From the NCBI RefSeq assembly GCF_002272835.1, contig NZ_MLAO01000002.1:62001-126000 (forward strand): DNA of 64,000 nt. The letters run 5' to 3'. The notes under the pieces were generated by a model that was given only the letters and a program-made list of their open reading frames with translations, had not been told where the DNA came from and did not search any database. Positions 9,806 to 20,100 of this stretch are shown in pieces (position 1 is the first letter of the stretch; each line of letters starts with the position of its first letter). Origin of the DNA: Helicobacter sp. 11S03491-1. GTDB lineage: Bacteria; Campylobacterota; Campylobacteria; Campylobacterales; Helicobacteraceae. The position numbers were made by a program, and so were the translations under genes.

Positions 9806-10572
9806 ATCCGATTGTCGAAGTTAAAAATCTTTATAATGCCTATGGAGATACGATCATTCATAATGGGATTAGCTTTGAAGTATATAAGGGAGAAATATTT
9901 GCTATTTTGGGTGGGAGTGGGAGTGGCAAGAGCACGCTTTTATCCAGTTTGATATTTCTTAAACGCCCTAAAAAAGGACTAATTGAGATTTTTGATCAAG
10001 ATATTTGGAGTCTTAAATACAAAGACAGGTATAAGATTTTGAATCGTTGTGGTGTGTTGTTTCAATTTGGAGCGCTTTATAGTTCTTTGAATGTACTTGA
10101 GAATGTTGGTGTTATGCTTGAAGAACAAAGTAATTATCCCAAAAAAAACATTCAAGAGGTCTCAAAAATGTGGTTAGATATGGTAGGTTTAGATAAAAAG
10201 GTCTATTATCTTTATCCTTATGAATTAAGTGGGGGGATGAAAAAACGTGTAGGTTTGGCTAGGGCAATGGCATTAGGACCTGAAATATTGTTTTTAGATG
10301 AGCCAACCAGCGGGTTAGATCCTACGAGTGCAGGGAAATTTGATGATTTGATCTTGAAGCTTAAAGAAATGCTTGATTTAACGATTATAATGATCACTCA
10401 TGATTTGGATTCAATCAAAGACAGTGTCGATAGGTTTATTTTACTGAAGGATTGTCAAATCAATTTTGATGGCAGTTTAAATGAATTTAGTCTTAAAGCC
10501 AGAGAATGTGGGCTTTCAGAAGATAATTTGTTTAACTCAAAAAGAGGAGAGAGATTTTGGAAAGACATATAA
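9802..10572 (+). CDS. mlaF: MlaF-type ABC transporter ATPase
   Basis: ATPase driving the Mla/MCE lipid transporter with MlaE. The start at ATG 9802 gives 256 residues. Walker A is GGSGSGKST, the ABC signature is LSGGMKKRVGLARAM, and Walker B is ILFLDEPTSGLDP followed by the H-loop MITHD. The Q-loop region is FQFGALYSSL, typical of the MCE-associated ATPases. It overlaps mlaE by 4 bases and mlaD by 16 bases. Confidence 0.95.
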   Translation: MNPIVEVKNLYNAYGDTIIHNGISFEVYKGEIFAILGGSGSGKSTLLSSLIFLKRPKKGLIEIFDQDIWSLKYKDRYKILNRCGVLFQFGALYSSLNVLENVGVMLEEQSNYPKKNIQEVSKMWLDMVGLDKKVYYLYPYELSGGMKKRVGLARAMALGPEILFLDEPTSGLDPTSAGKFDDLILKLKEMLDLTIIMITHDLDSIKDSVDRFILLKDCQINFDGSLNEFSLKARECGLSEDNLFNSKRGERFWKDI

Positions 10573-11345
10573 ATTACACACTTATTGGTTCTATTTTTTT
10601 TATTGTGGTTGTATGTATGGTGATTTTTATATTTTGGATCGGACGCATTGGCGTAGATGATGGAAAATATCGTACTTATTATGTATATACAGACAAAGAA
10701 GTATCCGGCATAGCTATAGATACACCGGTGAAATACAAGGGGATTACGATTGGGAGTGTTACTAAAATCGGTTTTGATACAACTCAACCCGGAATTGTTA
10801 TCATTAGATTGGCTATCAATGCTTCTATTGGGGTACATAAAGATTCTTTTGTGATTCTTGATTCACAAGGATTAGCCGGACTTGGATACTTATCACTCAA
10901 ACAAGGAGAAAATCCTGAAATTATACAAAAAGATGAAGATCCTATTTTGGAATATAAACAGAATTTTATGGGCAAGATAGCCTCACACGCAGATGAAGCG
11001 ACAAAAGAACTCTTAAGTGTCCTCAAAAATGTCAAAAATCTCACTAGTGCGCAAAATATACAGAATATTTCTCACATCATTAAGTCATTAGACTTGCTCA
11101 CAAGCACCCTTGTAGAGACAAAAGATGAAATCAATGCTCTATCAAAAAATTCTAATACATTGTTGCTCAACATCAATCATAGGTTTGACAGTGGGGAATA
11201 TGATATTAAAAATATTCTTAATCCTGTTGTTTTAGAATTGGAGATGAGTTTAAAAAATATGAATAGATTTTTTCAAAAAAGTTCAGTTTTGCTGGATAAG
11301 TTTGATTCTAATCCCTATGATACATTGTTTGGAGAGCGCAAATGA
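10557..11345 (+). CDS. mlaD: MlaD-like MCE-domain protein
   Basis: Periplasmic lipid-binding component, anchored by one N-terminal helix (about residues 8-28). The MCE domain spans about 38-115 (YTDKEVSGIAIDTPVKYKGITIGSV... SQGLAGLGYLSL). The C-terminal 140 residues are helical and probably extend toward the outer membrane. The start codon is TTG at 10557 inside mlaF, with GGAGAG upstream; the product begins ERHINYTLIG, matching MlaD N-termini. The end overlaps the lipoprotein gene by 4 bases. Confidence 0.93.
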   Translation: MERHINYTLIGSIFFIVVVCMVIFIFWIGRIGVDDGKYRTYYVYTDKEVSGIAIDTPVKYKGITIGSVTKIGFDTTQPGIVIIRLAINASIGVHKDSFVILDSQGLAGLGYLSLKQGENPEIIQKDEDPILEYKQNFMGKIASHADEATKELLSVLKNVKNLTSAQNIQNISHIIKSLDLLTSTLVETKDEINALSKNSNTLLLNINHRFDSGEYDIKNILNPVVLELEMSLKNMNRFFQKSSVLLDKFDSNPYDTLFGERK

Positions 11346-11911
11346 AAAAGGTAGCCATAATTTTATATGCTTTGATATTAGGGGGTTGTGTTAATTTAAA
11401 GATAAAATCAGAGCTTCCAAAAATAGATTTATATAGCTTAAATACACATTCTTTAGTGTCTTCTAAATGTCAGGGATACAAAGATATTGCTTTGATTGGG
11501 ATTGAGAGTAGCACGCTTTATGATACTAAAGATATTTTAATCCATTCAGATGATGGAAAAATACAAAGCATGGAGGGCAAAAAATGGGTTGATTTTCCTA
11601 AAAATATGCTTAAAGATTTATTAGCCCAAGAGGCATCCAAACAATGTATTTTGATTTCTTTGCCTCCATTTGGGACTTCTTTGCCTCAAAAAATGCTTAA
11701 ATTGATGATTTTATCTTTTGGCATATTTACAGACAAGCAACCCCAAGCGCAATTAGGGCTAGGTTATGAAATTTTTATTGGAGGAAAAAAGGTAGATAGT
11801 GGTATTTTAATAAATAAAAAAGACACTCAAGGAAATCCCATCCAAGCATTACAAGAAGTATCCAAAATGGGGATAGATAAAGTGAGTGAATTATTTTCCA
11901 AGCAAAAATAA
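11342..11911 (+). CDS. ABC transport auxiliary lipoprotein (PqiC/DUF330-like)
   Basis: The 189-residue lipoprotein has a short signal peptide and lipobox LILGGC, so lipidation would be at about C16. The following motif (LPKIDLYSLN) is typical of the ABC_trans_aux family, outer-membrane partners of MCE transporters such as PqiC. It overlaps the mlaD stop by 4 bases and ends the operon STAS-MlaE / MlaF / MlaD / lipoprotein, as in H. pylori HP1466-HP1463. It probably docks the MCE tunnel to the outer membrane. The family call is by motif and context. Confidence 0.8.
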   Translation: MKKVAIILYALILGGCVNLKIKSELPKIDLYSLNTHSLVSSKCQGYKDIALIGIESSTLYDTKDILIHSDDGKIQSMEGKKWVDFPKNMLKDLLAQEASKQCILISLPPFGTSLPQKMLKLMILSFGIFTDKQPQAQLGLGYEIFIGGKKVDSGILINKKDTQGNPIQALQEVSKMGIDKVSELFSKQK

Positions 11912-11930
11912 ATATACCCAAAGCAAGCAT

Positions 11931-13802
11931 TTAATGCAGAGTTTGTTGGAGGGCTTGTTTTACTTCTATTAAAATGTCTTGGTCATCTTTGATATCAAAG
12001 AATTCAAATTCCATACCACTTTGGCGTTCGCCATTTAACAAATCCCCACTATTGCGGTATTTGAGATCAAGTTCTGCAATTTCAAAGCCGCTTAAATTTT
12101 TTGAAAAATCTTGAAGGCGCATAGAATCTTTTGTGTGAGTGTATAAAAAACAATATCCCTTGAGACCATTTCTGCTTACTCTGCCGCGTAATTGGTGAAG
12201 GGTAGCCAGACCAAGTCTTTCAGGAGCAATAATGACTATGGTAGAGAGTTTGGGTAGGGAAATACCTACTTCTATTAATGTGGTAGCTAAAAGAATACTT
12301 CCTTTGTTTGTAAAATCTTGGAGCACTTGTTCTTTGTCTTTATCTTTTCCTGAAGTAACATAAACATTTTGGAAATTCTTTTCCCAAAATCCTTTTCCTT
12401 CTTTGAGCGAGAGGTATTTGAAATTTTGACTCTCTTCTACGAGGGGATAAACTATGACAACTTGCCTATTTTGAGCAACTTCTGTTTGTATGTGGTGGAG
12501 GAGGTGATTAAAATTGGTTTTGTCTATGATGGTTGTTGTAATGTCTTTTTTGAAAGGCAAGTCTTTGATAAAACTAAAATCTATTAAGCTTGAGTTTAGC
12601 ATTGCCATTGTGCGAGGGATAGGAGTGGCAGAAAATTGCAAGACATGAGGTTTTTTTATATCTTCTGAAGTTTTTTCTTCGGTGATTTTTTCAAGTTGAT
12701 GGCGTTGTTTGGTCCCAAATCGATGTTGTTCATCACTCATAACTAAGGCAAAATCATTTACATCAAATTCGCGATAAAGGAGTGCTTGTGTGCCGATGAT
12801 AAAATGTTTTTCTTCCCCAAAAATATTCTTTTGGCTTTGGATTTTCTCTTTGGTATCAGCAGTAATAAGTTTGATACCTACAAAAGAAGGGAGGTATTTT
12901 TGAGCTTCTTCATAAAGCTGTCTGGCTAAAATCGTAGTAGGCGCCATCAATAAAGACTTGTGAGGATAAGCCATCATCACCGCACTCAAAATCACAATAG
13001 TTTTGCCACACCCTACATCTCCCATAATCAAACGTTTTGCTCCAACAGGGCTATTTAAGTCTTTGGCAATAGTTTGGATAGTTTCTTTTTGTGAAGAGGT
13101 AAGATTGAAGGGTAGTGATTGGATAAAAGATTGGTATTCTCCATTGCAAATATATTTGGAGTGAAAATATCTTCTTTTTTTGGAGAGACGTTTTAAGTAA
13201 GCATAAATTTCTGTCCATTTCAGAGCATTTAGATAAGGAGGGGGGAATGCATTGTTTTTTTGATACTCTTTCAAAAATTTTTCTGTAGGGTTGAAAATCT
13301 CTTGGATATGCATGGCAATATGTTCAGGAATTCCTTGACTGATAAGATTTTGTTTTGTGAGAAGTTTTTGGGCAAGTTGAGTGATAATGGTGTTTTTGAG
13401 TGCGACACTTTTAAACTTCAGTGTAATTTGTCCGGTTTCATGAATGATTTTTGGCTGTATCATTGTATATTTGCCAAATTTATATTCTATTTTACCCAAT
13501 ACATAAAGAGTTTTTTCATCTGAAAAAGTATTTTTATGAAAACTGCTTGCATTGAAAACAATCATTTCAAGGGGGGTTTGAAATTGAGTCATCAAGGCTT
13601 GAATTTTAAGAATTTTTCTATTCCTTATAAAATTGGCATGAAAGATTTTAACTTCTACAACACCAATAGGATCATCTTGTATGGATTGAAGCACAGAAGT
13701 ATCGGTATAAGATTTTGGCGCATAAGTGGCAAAACAGAGCAAATCTTGACAACCAATTTTTATAAGTTTTTCATAGTCATGATGTGTTATTTCCATGAGC
13801 AC
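11931..13802 (-). CDS. recG: ATP-dependent DNA helicase RecG
   Basis: Branch-migration helicase that remodels stalled forks and recombination intermediates. The 623 residues match the shorter epsilonproteobacterial form (E. coli has 693). Motifs in order: Walker A GDVGCGKT, TTILARQL, DEQHRFG (motif II), SATPIPRT (motif III), and the motif V/VI region TTLIEVGI...QLRGRVSR. The N-terminal wedge is present but compact. It converges on the lipoprotein gene with a 19-base gap. ATG at 13802 preceded by weak SD. Confidence 0.96.
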   Translation of the reverse strand: MLMEITHHDYEKLIKIGCQDLLCFATYAPKSYTDTSVLQSIQDDPIGVVEVKIFHANFIRNRKILKIQALMTQFQTPLEMIVFNASSFHKNTFSDEKTLYVLGKIEYKFGKYTMIQPKIIHETGQITLKFKSVALKNTIITQLAQKLLTKQNLISQGIPEHIAMHIQEIFNPTEKFLKEYQKNNAFPPPYLNALKWTEIYAYLKRLSKKRRYFHSKYICNGEYQSFIQSLPFNLTSSQKETIQTIAKDLNSPVGAKRLIMGDVGCGKTIVILSAVMMAYPHKSLLMAPTTILARQLYEEAQKYLPSFVGIKLITADTKEKIQSQKNIFGEEKHFIIGTQALLYREFDVNDFALVMSDEQHRFGTKQRHQLEKITEEKTSEDIKKPHVLQFSATPIPRTMAMLNSSLIDFSFIKDLPFKKDITTTIIDKTNFNHLLHHIQTEVAQNRQVVIVYPLVEESQNFKYLSLKEGKGFWEKNFQNVYVTSGKDKDKEQVLQDFTNKGSILLATTLIEVGISLPKLSTIVIIAPERLGLATLHQLRGRVSRNGLKGYCFLYTHTKDSMRLQDFSKNLSGFEIAELDLKYRNSGDLLNGERQSGMEFEFFDIKDDQDILIEVKQALQQTLH

Positions 13803-14123
13803 ATTTTATTATAAAATTTGTATAATCACAATTGAAAATACCCGGAGGATACAAAAATTTTCAAGATAAAACAAAAGAGTCAAGAAGTTTTATATAAAGA
13901 TATTTAAAAAGTAACATAATTTTTGAGTCGTTAGTTAGCGGATTATTCAAAAGTATCTATTATTATGATGTATAAAGGATTCAAAAAGATGAATGAAAAC
14001 TCTTATGGAAGAGGTCTTTTAAAGGTTTGAGACGATTTTGGAATTAAAGTTATTCAAATGAAAAATAAAATTTTAAAAATACTCAAAGTACAAGAGTCAA
14101 GATAAAATATTGAAGGAATATAA
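13803..14123. other. Intergenic region with no recognisable gene
   Basis: The 321 bases between divergent recG and queF contain a plus-strand TATAAT at 13821-13826 followed by a GGAGG (about 13843-13847) with no ATG behind it, and several short frames broken by stops. One reads from about 13961 as a 20-odd-codon peptide, meets TGA, and stays open in frame for another 23 codons. This could be a decayed small gene; I cannot identify it. Confidence 0.4.
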
Positions 14124-14612
14124 ATGGATAAGGAAAATTTAAATCAACTCAATCTTTTAGGGCATAAAGATACTAAGTATATTTTTGATTATAACCCTAA
14201 TATTCTGGAAGTATTTGAAAATAAACACCCTGATAATGACTATTTTGTCAAATTTAATTGCCCTGAATTTACAAGTCTTTGCCCCATTACATCTCAACCT
14301 GATTTTGCTACCATAACTATTAGCTATATCCCTGCATCAAAGATGGTAGAATCCAAATCTTTAAAATTATATTTATTTAGTTTTCGCAATCATGGAGGGT
14401 TTCATGAGGATTGTGTGAATATTATTTTGAAAGATTTGTGTCAAGTTATGATGCCCAAATATATTGAAGTATGGGGAAAATTTACCCCAAGGGGAGGAAT
14501 TAGCATCGATCCTTATGTCAATTATGGTATTCCCCATACCAAGTTTGAAGAAATGGCTCAATACCGCTTGCTCAATCACGATCTCTATCCTGAAAAAATT
14601 GATAATCGCTAG
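14124..14612 (+). CDS. queF: NADPH-dependent 7-cyano-7-deazaguanine (preQ0) reductase
   Basis: Reduces the nitrile preQ0 to preQ1 in queuosine tRNA modification. This is the short, unimodular QueF (162 residues). The catalytic cysteine C53 lies in [10 protein letters not shown] with the proton donor D60. The NADPH/QueF motif is [21 protein letters not shown] (residues 75-95, with H94/E95 binding substrate). AAGGA lies just upstream of the ATG. It converges with the maf gene across 20 bases containing a T7 run. Confidence 0.96.
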   Translation: MDKENLNQLNLLGHKDTKYIFDYNPNILEVFENKHPDNDYFVKFNCPEFTSLCPITSQPDFATITISYIPASKMVESKSLKLYLFSFRNHGGFHEDCVNIILKDLCQVMMPKYIEVWGKFTPRGGISIDPYVNYGIPHTKFEEMAQYRLLNHDLYPEKIDNR

Positions 14613-14632
14613 CTCGCTTTTTTTGTTCGGAA

Positions 14633-16576
14633 TTATCCTCTGATGAGTGCTTGTATCCTGTATTGAAGCATCATTTTATCCAGTGTTTCCCAAATCACTT
14701 TTTTAGCATCTATATAAAAATCACTAATACAATCATGGGGCAAATGCAAAGAAGCAATCATAAGACTTTGGCATATATGGGCGATACTCCCTTCAAACAA
14801 TATCCCTACAAATGGTGAAGCAAGACTTTTTTTGGCACAAAGAGTGCTGATTTGATCAATCAAGGCAAAAAGCTCTCTTTTGGTCCGGATACGTGTTTCA
14901 AAAATTTTAATAAGATCATCTCTAAGGGTTGAAAGTTCTTGAGTATAAAGATCTTCTCTCAAATCTGTAAATATATCTTTGAAATTTTTACTAAAATAAC
15001 TTTTCATTTGTTTGAGAGTCTTTTTTTTGTTAATTTTTGCAAAACCAAATTCTTCTATTTTCGTAGGTCTGGCTCCTTGTATATAGGCTCCATGTCCGAG
15101 GTTAAGCACCATTTTTGGATCAAAGGTCTTGATAGCTTGAACAAGATTCCTTAAAGAGAGTAAAAAAATAGAGTCACTATAGACAACCCCATCAAAATTT
15201 CCTCTTACTCTGCAAGCATCAGGAGGTAAAACAAATTTCTCCTTTCCATAAAAAGAATCTTTGGCATGTTTGCCTTTCCCCTCAATATAGCCGCAATCCA
15301 GCCCGCATATTAATACTTCAGAACCCATTTGGGCTGCTAATACAAATCCGGCATTCCCCACAAAAGGAGCAGCATATTCCATCACACTTTTTGGTGAAAA
15401 AAGATAGCTACTCCCACTCCCTCCACGCATAAAAAGATAGGCTTCTTTAGCAAGAGAGAGTACATCAGGATGGACCATGTTCGCACATAAGAGCGGCGTA
15501 TTCTCTAATGGGGCATCTTTGAGGACATTTCTGAGATAATCCATTCGTTCAATCTCTATTTGAAAATCCGGCTTAATCCCATAAGCTTTGAGAGGTTTAA
15601 TGGCTGTCCCGCAGCTGAAAATAATCATTTTTTCTTGATTGGCTTTGATAAAAGGCAAAAGTTCATCCAGGCTTGCGCCATTCCCCACTACACAAATAGG
15701 AGCATTGACTCTTTGAGGCAAGTTGAGGATAGGGTATTTTTGAGATCGAGGGGTGATATTGGCAAATGTATTTTTTACCCCTGTCATCTCATCTTCGAAA
15801 CTGCCCCAACCTCTGGCATTGCTTGCATATGCTTCATTGATAATTGTTTGGGCACTATCAAGTTTGGGACTTGTATAGAGTTTGAGTTCTAATCGCAAGA
15901 AATTATTTGTGATTTTTTTTTGAGAAAAGAAATTATGGATAAAAAATTTGTCAATGAGATCTTTTACAAAAATATAGCAACTTTTAGGCGAAGTATTTTC
16001 AAAAAGTTTTTCATAATCAATAAAATAACAGCTGATACGAAAAATATCAATATTTTCTTCAAAAATGAGCAAAGAATGAAAAAATACCCCACGTTCGCGA
16101 ATAAATTCTACAAACAACCCTCCTAATAGTCCAAAAATCGTTGTCGTAGGCAAAAAGGATCGACTTAAATAGTATTCTTTAATCCCTCCATATTCATGGA
16201 GCAAGTCAATAAAAGAATTGCACGCTTGCGCGGTAACCGGCAGTTTGAGAGTGTCCATTTTATCCAGATAGAGGTGGTTAGTGTGGATTTTCCATTTGGG
16301 ATTAGATAAAGGATATGAAGCAATGTCTTGGCATACACTTACCATTTGATGTTTCCCTTCTGTGCAAGGGTAGGTGAGTTTTTGAGTTTTGAGATGGATG
16401 ATGTTGAGACCTTTATCATCAAAAAGCAAATTATATTCAATTGGAGGAGTTTTGAGGGCATCAAACAGATGTGGAGAAGTTTTGTGAAAAAATTCCATAT
16501 TTTTGACAAACCTGGAAGAAATTTCTGTTTCAATCAGAGATTTATCCTGTGAATTTAAAATTTCTAAAAGACTCAT
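14633..16576 (-). CDS. Maf-type motility accessory factor (DUF115 / 6-hydroxymethylpterin pyrophosphokinase-like)
   Basis: The 647-residue protein has the central DUF115 (MAF_flag10) region: PICVVGNGASLDELLPFI (about 298-315), then FSCGTAIKPLKAYGIKPDF and the FVGNAGFVLAAQ and GLDCGY segments. Family members transfer nonulosonic acids (pseudaminic/legionaminic) to flagellin in Campylobacter and Helicobacter and are often phase variable. No signal peptide is present, so it is cytoplasmic. ATG 16576 has AAGGAT and a TATAAT at 16613-16618. A 13-base G tract lies about 140 bases upstream. The acceptor sugar cannot be told from sequence. Confidence 0.88.
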   Translation of the reverse strand: MSLLEILNSQDKSLIETEISSRFVKNMEFFHKTSPHLFDALKTPPIEYNLLFDDKGLNIIHLKTQKLTYPCTEGKHQMVSVCQDIASYPLSNPKWKIHTNHLYLDKMDTLKLPVTAQACNSFIDLLHEYGGIKEYYLSRSFLPTTTIFGLLGGLFVEFIRERGVFFHSLLIFEENIDIFRISCYFIDYEKLFENTSPKSCYIFVKDLIDKFFIHNFFSQKKITNNFLRLELKLYTSPKLDSAQTIINEAYASNARGWGSFEDEMTGVKNTFANITPRSQKYPILNLPQRVNAPICVVGNGASLDELLPFIKANQEKMIIFSCGTAIKPLKAYGIKPDFQIEIERMDYLRNVLKDAPLENTPLLCANMVHPDVLSLAKEAYLFMRGGSGSSYLFSPKSVMEYAAPFVGNAGFVLAAQMGSEVLICGLDCGYIEGKGKHAKDSFYGKEKFVLPPDACRVRGNFDGVVYSDSIFLLSLRNLVQAIKTFDPKMVLNLGHGAYIQGARPTKIEEFGFAKINKKKTLKQMKSYFSKNFKDIFTDLREDLYTQELSTLRDDLIKIFETRIRTKRELFALIDQISTLCAKKSLASPFVGILFEGSIAHICQSLMIASLHLPHDCISDFYIDAKKVIWETLDKMMLQYRIQALIRG

Positions 16577-16758
16577 AAATATCCTTTAAATTCAAAAGAA
16601 TTAAAAAATGATATTATAATTAAGTTTAATGTATTAAAGGGGAGTTTTTTTAATGACTGTAATTGGAAGTTTTGTATTTTGTAGATAAAATAATTTGTAT
16701 GCATAGTTTTATGCTCCCCCCCCCCCCCTGAATTTAAGAAATAAAATCTATTTCTCAT
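16573..16758 (-). CDS. Small ORF containing the poly-G tract, overlapping maf start
   Basis: A 61-codon frame starts at ATG 16758, preceded by a plausible AAGGAG-like SD (minus strand, about 16766-16771). It runs through G13 (encoding four glycines), and its TGA overlaps the maf ATG as ATGA. The product is basic, with no known domain. With 13 Gs the frame is open to the maf start; other lengths would change frame. It may be a leader peptide for translational coupling, or chance. The maf frame has a TAA just upstream of its ATG, so no fusion is possible. Confidence 0.3.
   Translation of the reverse strand: MRNRFYFLNSGGGGEHKTMHTNYFIYKIQNFQLQSLKKLPFNTLNLIIISFFNSFEFKGYL
16613..16618 (-). promoter_or_regulatory. 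-10 box of maf
   Basis: Minus-strand TATAAT, 36 bases before the maf ATG. The poly-G tract lies about 100 bases upstream of it, too far for direct -10/-35 spacing effects. Confidence 0.45.
16716..16728. repeat. Homopolymeric tract C13 (G13 on the minus strand)
   Basis: Thirteen consecutive C on the plus strand. Tracts of this length slip at high frequency in Helicobacter and Campylobacter and are classic phase-variation switches. It lies upstream of maf and inside the small 61-codon frame. Confidence 0.9.
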
Positions 16759-17124
16759 GATAAGCTCCTTATACTTGTGTTTTATTAGTTTCTTTATAGA
16801 AGAATCTATATTATTTTTGAATATTTATATTATTATAAATTTAGTTTATAGATAAAATTTATCAAAAATAAAATCATGCTAATTTACAACTATATACTCT
16901 AAATTAAATATCAAAAAATAATTCTAATAAAAATACGGGGATCTCTAATGATTTTTAGAGTATCCCATTGGATTTTGTTTTGTAAAGTTATTACCAAAGG
17001 CTTTGATACCGGATTTGGTTGTATCTATCTGTTTTATGAAGGGGGTATATCCCTTTGATTGGATTAAATCCAATAAAGTTATTATGCAAACTTTATTGGA
17101 ATACGCCCCTATTATTATTTTGTA
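16759..17124. other. Intergenic region with several hairpins downstream of the coiled-coil autotransporter
   Basis: The clearest structure is 17070-17080 paired with 17089-17099 (11 bp, 8-base loop), 26 bases past the autotransporter stop. Just below it are an 8-1-8 inverted repeat at 17058-17074 and an imperfect hairpin near 16938-16966. The first may terminate the autotransporter transcript. No gene is recognised; a minus-strand frame of roughly 45 codons without a start is present. Confidence 0.45.
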
Positions 17125-20100
17125 TTAAAATATCCATCTGCCTCCTAGTGTGAGAGCGCCATACTGAGAAGCATTTCCTAGTTTAGCTCCCATGCTGATA
17201 TTGACAAATAAATTATTGATGGCTTCCCATTCCCCACCCATTTGGAACATGAAAGCGCTATCCAGAGGATTTATTTTGTTATTACCTGTATCTAGGGGAT
17301 TGCCACCGGCATCTTTAGCAGTGATTTTTTGATTATTCTCAAAGACATAGCCTTGATAATAAGCAGGGTTGAGGAAGAAGTAAGATTTTTCATTGAAGTA
17401 TTTACGAAGCTCTAAACCAACTTGTAAATCACCAAAATGGGATTTAAAAGGATCAAAACTCAAAGAATACTTAGAACTTGCTGCATAAAAGCCTTTATTA
17501 TCTCCATAATTATACCCGATACCTATATAAGGCTTGAGGAAAGCATCTGAACTAAGACCAAATACATAACCATAAGTGAAATTAGCATGGGTTGTGTAGG
17601 CATTGAATTTTCCTGAGAAAGAATTATCATTAAGTAGGGTATCTGTCATGCCCAATGTATTGGTTGCTATAACTTCTCCAATATTAATATCTACCTCATG
17701 ATTGCCTGAATAAATCCTGGCATAAACCCCTACATCAAAGTTGTCAGAAGAGGATTTGGTATGATCTGAAAGAGCGCTGTTAGAATGAGCATAACTGCCA
17801 TATAATCCCAACAAAGCACTCCCTACAAATACGTCATAACCTGCACTCACAGAGCTTGCAAAACTATTTACATGACCTACAGAACCTGCTACTGTGCCTA
17901 TATTTGCCCAAAGATTATTGGTTTGAGACCAGCGAAGTTTCTCATAACCTAAGATTTCAGGAGTCAGACTTTTTGTAGAGGCAAGCTTTTCTTTGGAGAT
18001 GGCATTAATAAATTGAGCAAAGCCCATGTTTTGATTATAAGGGTTAGAAAGTTTAGCCATTCTTGAGTTGGTTGAAAGGGCAGAAGTGAATTGAATTTGT
18101 TGCCCACCGGAGCTAAAGGCACTGATTTGAGAGAGTTCATCTTGTTTGTTTGTAGCTGAAGTGGTTGTAACTTTTTTCTCTACTTGTTGGACAGCTATTT
18201 TCTCAGCCTCAGCCTTCTCTGCTTGTTTTTTGGCAAGTTCTTTGGCTTGTTTGTCATATTGATCTTTGAGTTGGGCTAATTTTGCCGCTTCTTTTTTGCT
18301 TTTCTCAGACAATGTTTGCATATCTTGGTTGTATTTATTTTGAAGAATGGCTTTCTCATTAGCAACAGCTGTTTTTGCATTATTGAGTTGGGTAATCTTC
18401 TTATCAAGATTTGTGATTTGAGCTTTGAGAACATTGACACTGGCTATTTGAGCTTGAGTTGTTGATCCTGCTTCCGTAGTTTTTTTGTTGAGATCAGCAA
18501 GTTGCTTAGTCAGATTGTCTTTTTCACTATTAAGGGCAGCGATTTGGCTAGCTTGTTCAGCATTGGTTTTTTCCCTGGCAGCAATTTGTTCTTTGAGACC
18601 GGCTAATTCAAGACTGAGCGCAGCTTTAGCAGTGGTTAGATCGCTAACTTGAGCACTCAAAGTATTTTTCTCATTGGTGAGATTGGTCTTATCTGCCTGA
18701 AGTGTCTTGACTTGATTATCCAAGGCTGTTTTTTGAGAAATTAGAGTATTTTTCTCACTGGTGAGAGTGGCTTTATCTGTTGTGAGTGTTTTGATTTGAG
18801 CATCCAGAGCTGTTTTTTGAGTAACCAAAGCATTGATTTGAGCTTGAAGCTTGGCTGTATCTGTAGAAGTGGCTACTTGATCGGTAAATTGCTTGATTTG
18901 CTCATCAAGTTTGGCTTTTTCACTATTAAGGGCAGCGATTTGGCTAGTTTGTTCGGCAATCTTTGCATCTTTTTGAGCGATTTGAGCATCTTTTTTCTTC
19001 AATTCATCCCAAAAATATTTTCTCCTTTGAGTCCACCAATCGTGATCTTTATTCCATCTATTTTCCCAAAATTCTTTATCTTTGGTAAGTTGATTTTGTT
19101 GTGTGATGAGATCTAATTTGTCTTTGGTGAGTTGGACTTGTTGTGCCATGAGATCTGCTTTGTCTTGAGTGAGTTGGGCAATCTGAGTTTTGAAATTTGC
19201 AATTTGAGAGCCTATGTATTTTAGATTGTCCAGGCTTTCTTGGAAACTGTCAGATCCTGTTGTGCTTGTGGAAGTACTTGAGTTTGTCGAAACTGTACTT
19301 GTCGATCCTATTGGAGTTGTGCTTGTTGCAGTCGTCGATCCTGTCGAAGTGCTTGGAGTTGTTGATCCTGCGCTTGTGTTGAGATTGGCAAGTTGCTTGG
19401 TGAGATTGGCAAGCTGCTTGTCTTTATTGGCAATTTGGCTATTAAGAGCGCTGATTTGTTGATCCAGCTTTTTCTTGTCATCTTTGAGTTGTAAATTTTG
19501 AATAGAAAAATTCATGACCCCTTCACCTCTATCTTTATTGACTTTATCCAGCTCGGCATTGGTCTTTTCCAGTTGGGCAATTTGGGCATTCAAAGTGTTT
19601 TTCTCATTAGTGAGAGTGGTGATTCTTGTGGTTTGAGAAGCAATCTTTGCATCTTTTTGGGTGATTTGATTTTGGAGAGTGTTTTTCTCATTATTGAGAT
19701 TTGTTTTGTCTTTGTTGAGTTGGGTAATTTGACTGTTGAGAGTCGCAATTTGCTTATTTAGATCGCTGACTTGTTGGCTTGTTTGGCTTACTCCTTGTTT
19801 TTTAAGATCATCGAGTTGCTTGGTTAGCCTGGTTTTTTCAGTAGTAAGAGTGCCAATTTGAGAGTCTTTGTTTTTCAATTCATTTTCAAAATATTGCCTT
19901 TTATTAACCCACCAAGTGTGATCTTTGTTCCATCTATGTTCCCAAAAATTTTTGTCTGTGGTGAGTTGGGTAATTTGACTGTTGAGAGTCGCAATTTGCT
20001 TATTTAGATCGCTGACTTGTTGGCTTGTTTGGCTTACTCCTTGTTTTTTAAGATCATCGAGTTGCTTGGTGAGGTTTGTTTTTTCTTTATTGAGATTGGC

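Noticed and set aside
18530-18960. Further repeats in the autotransporter passenger as separate repeat units
   Set aside because: The segments share short runs but have diverged; I list only the perfect 108-bp pair.
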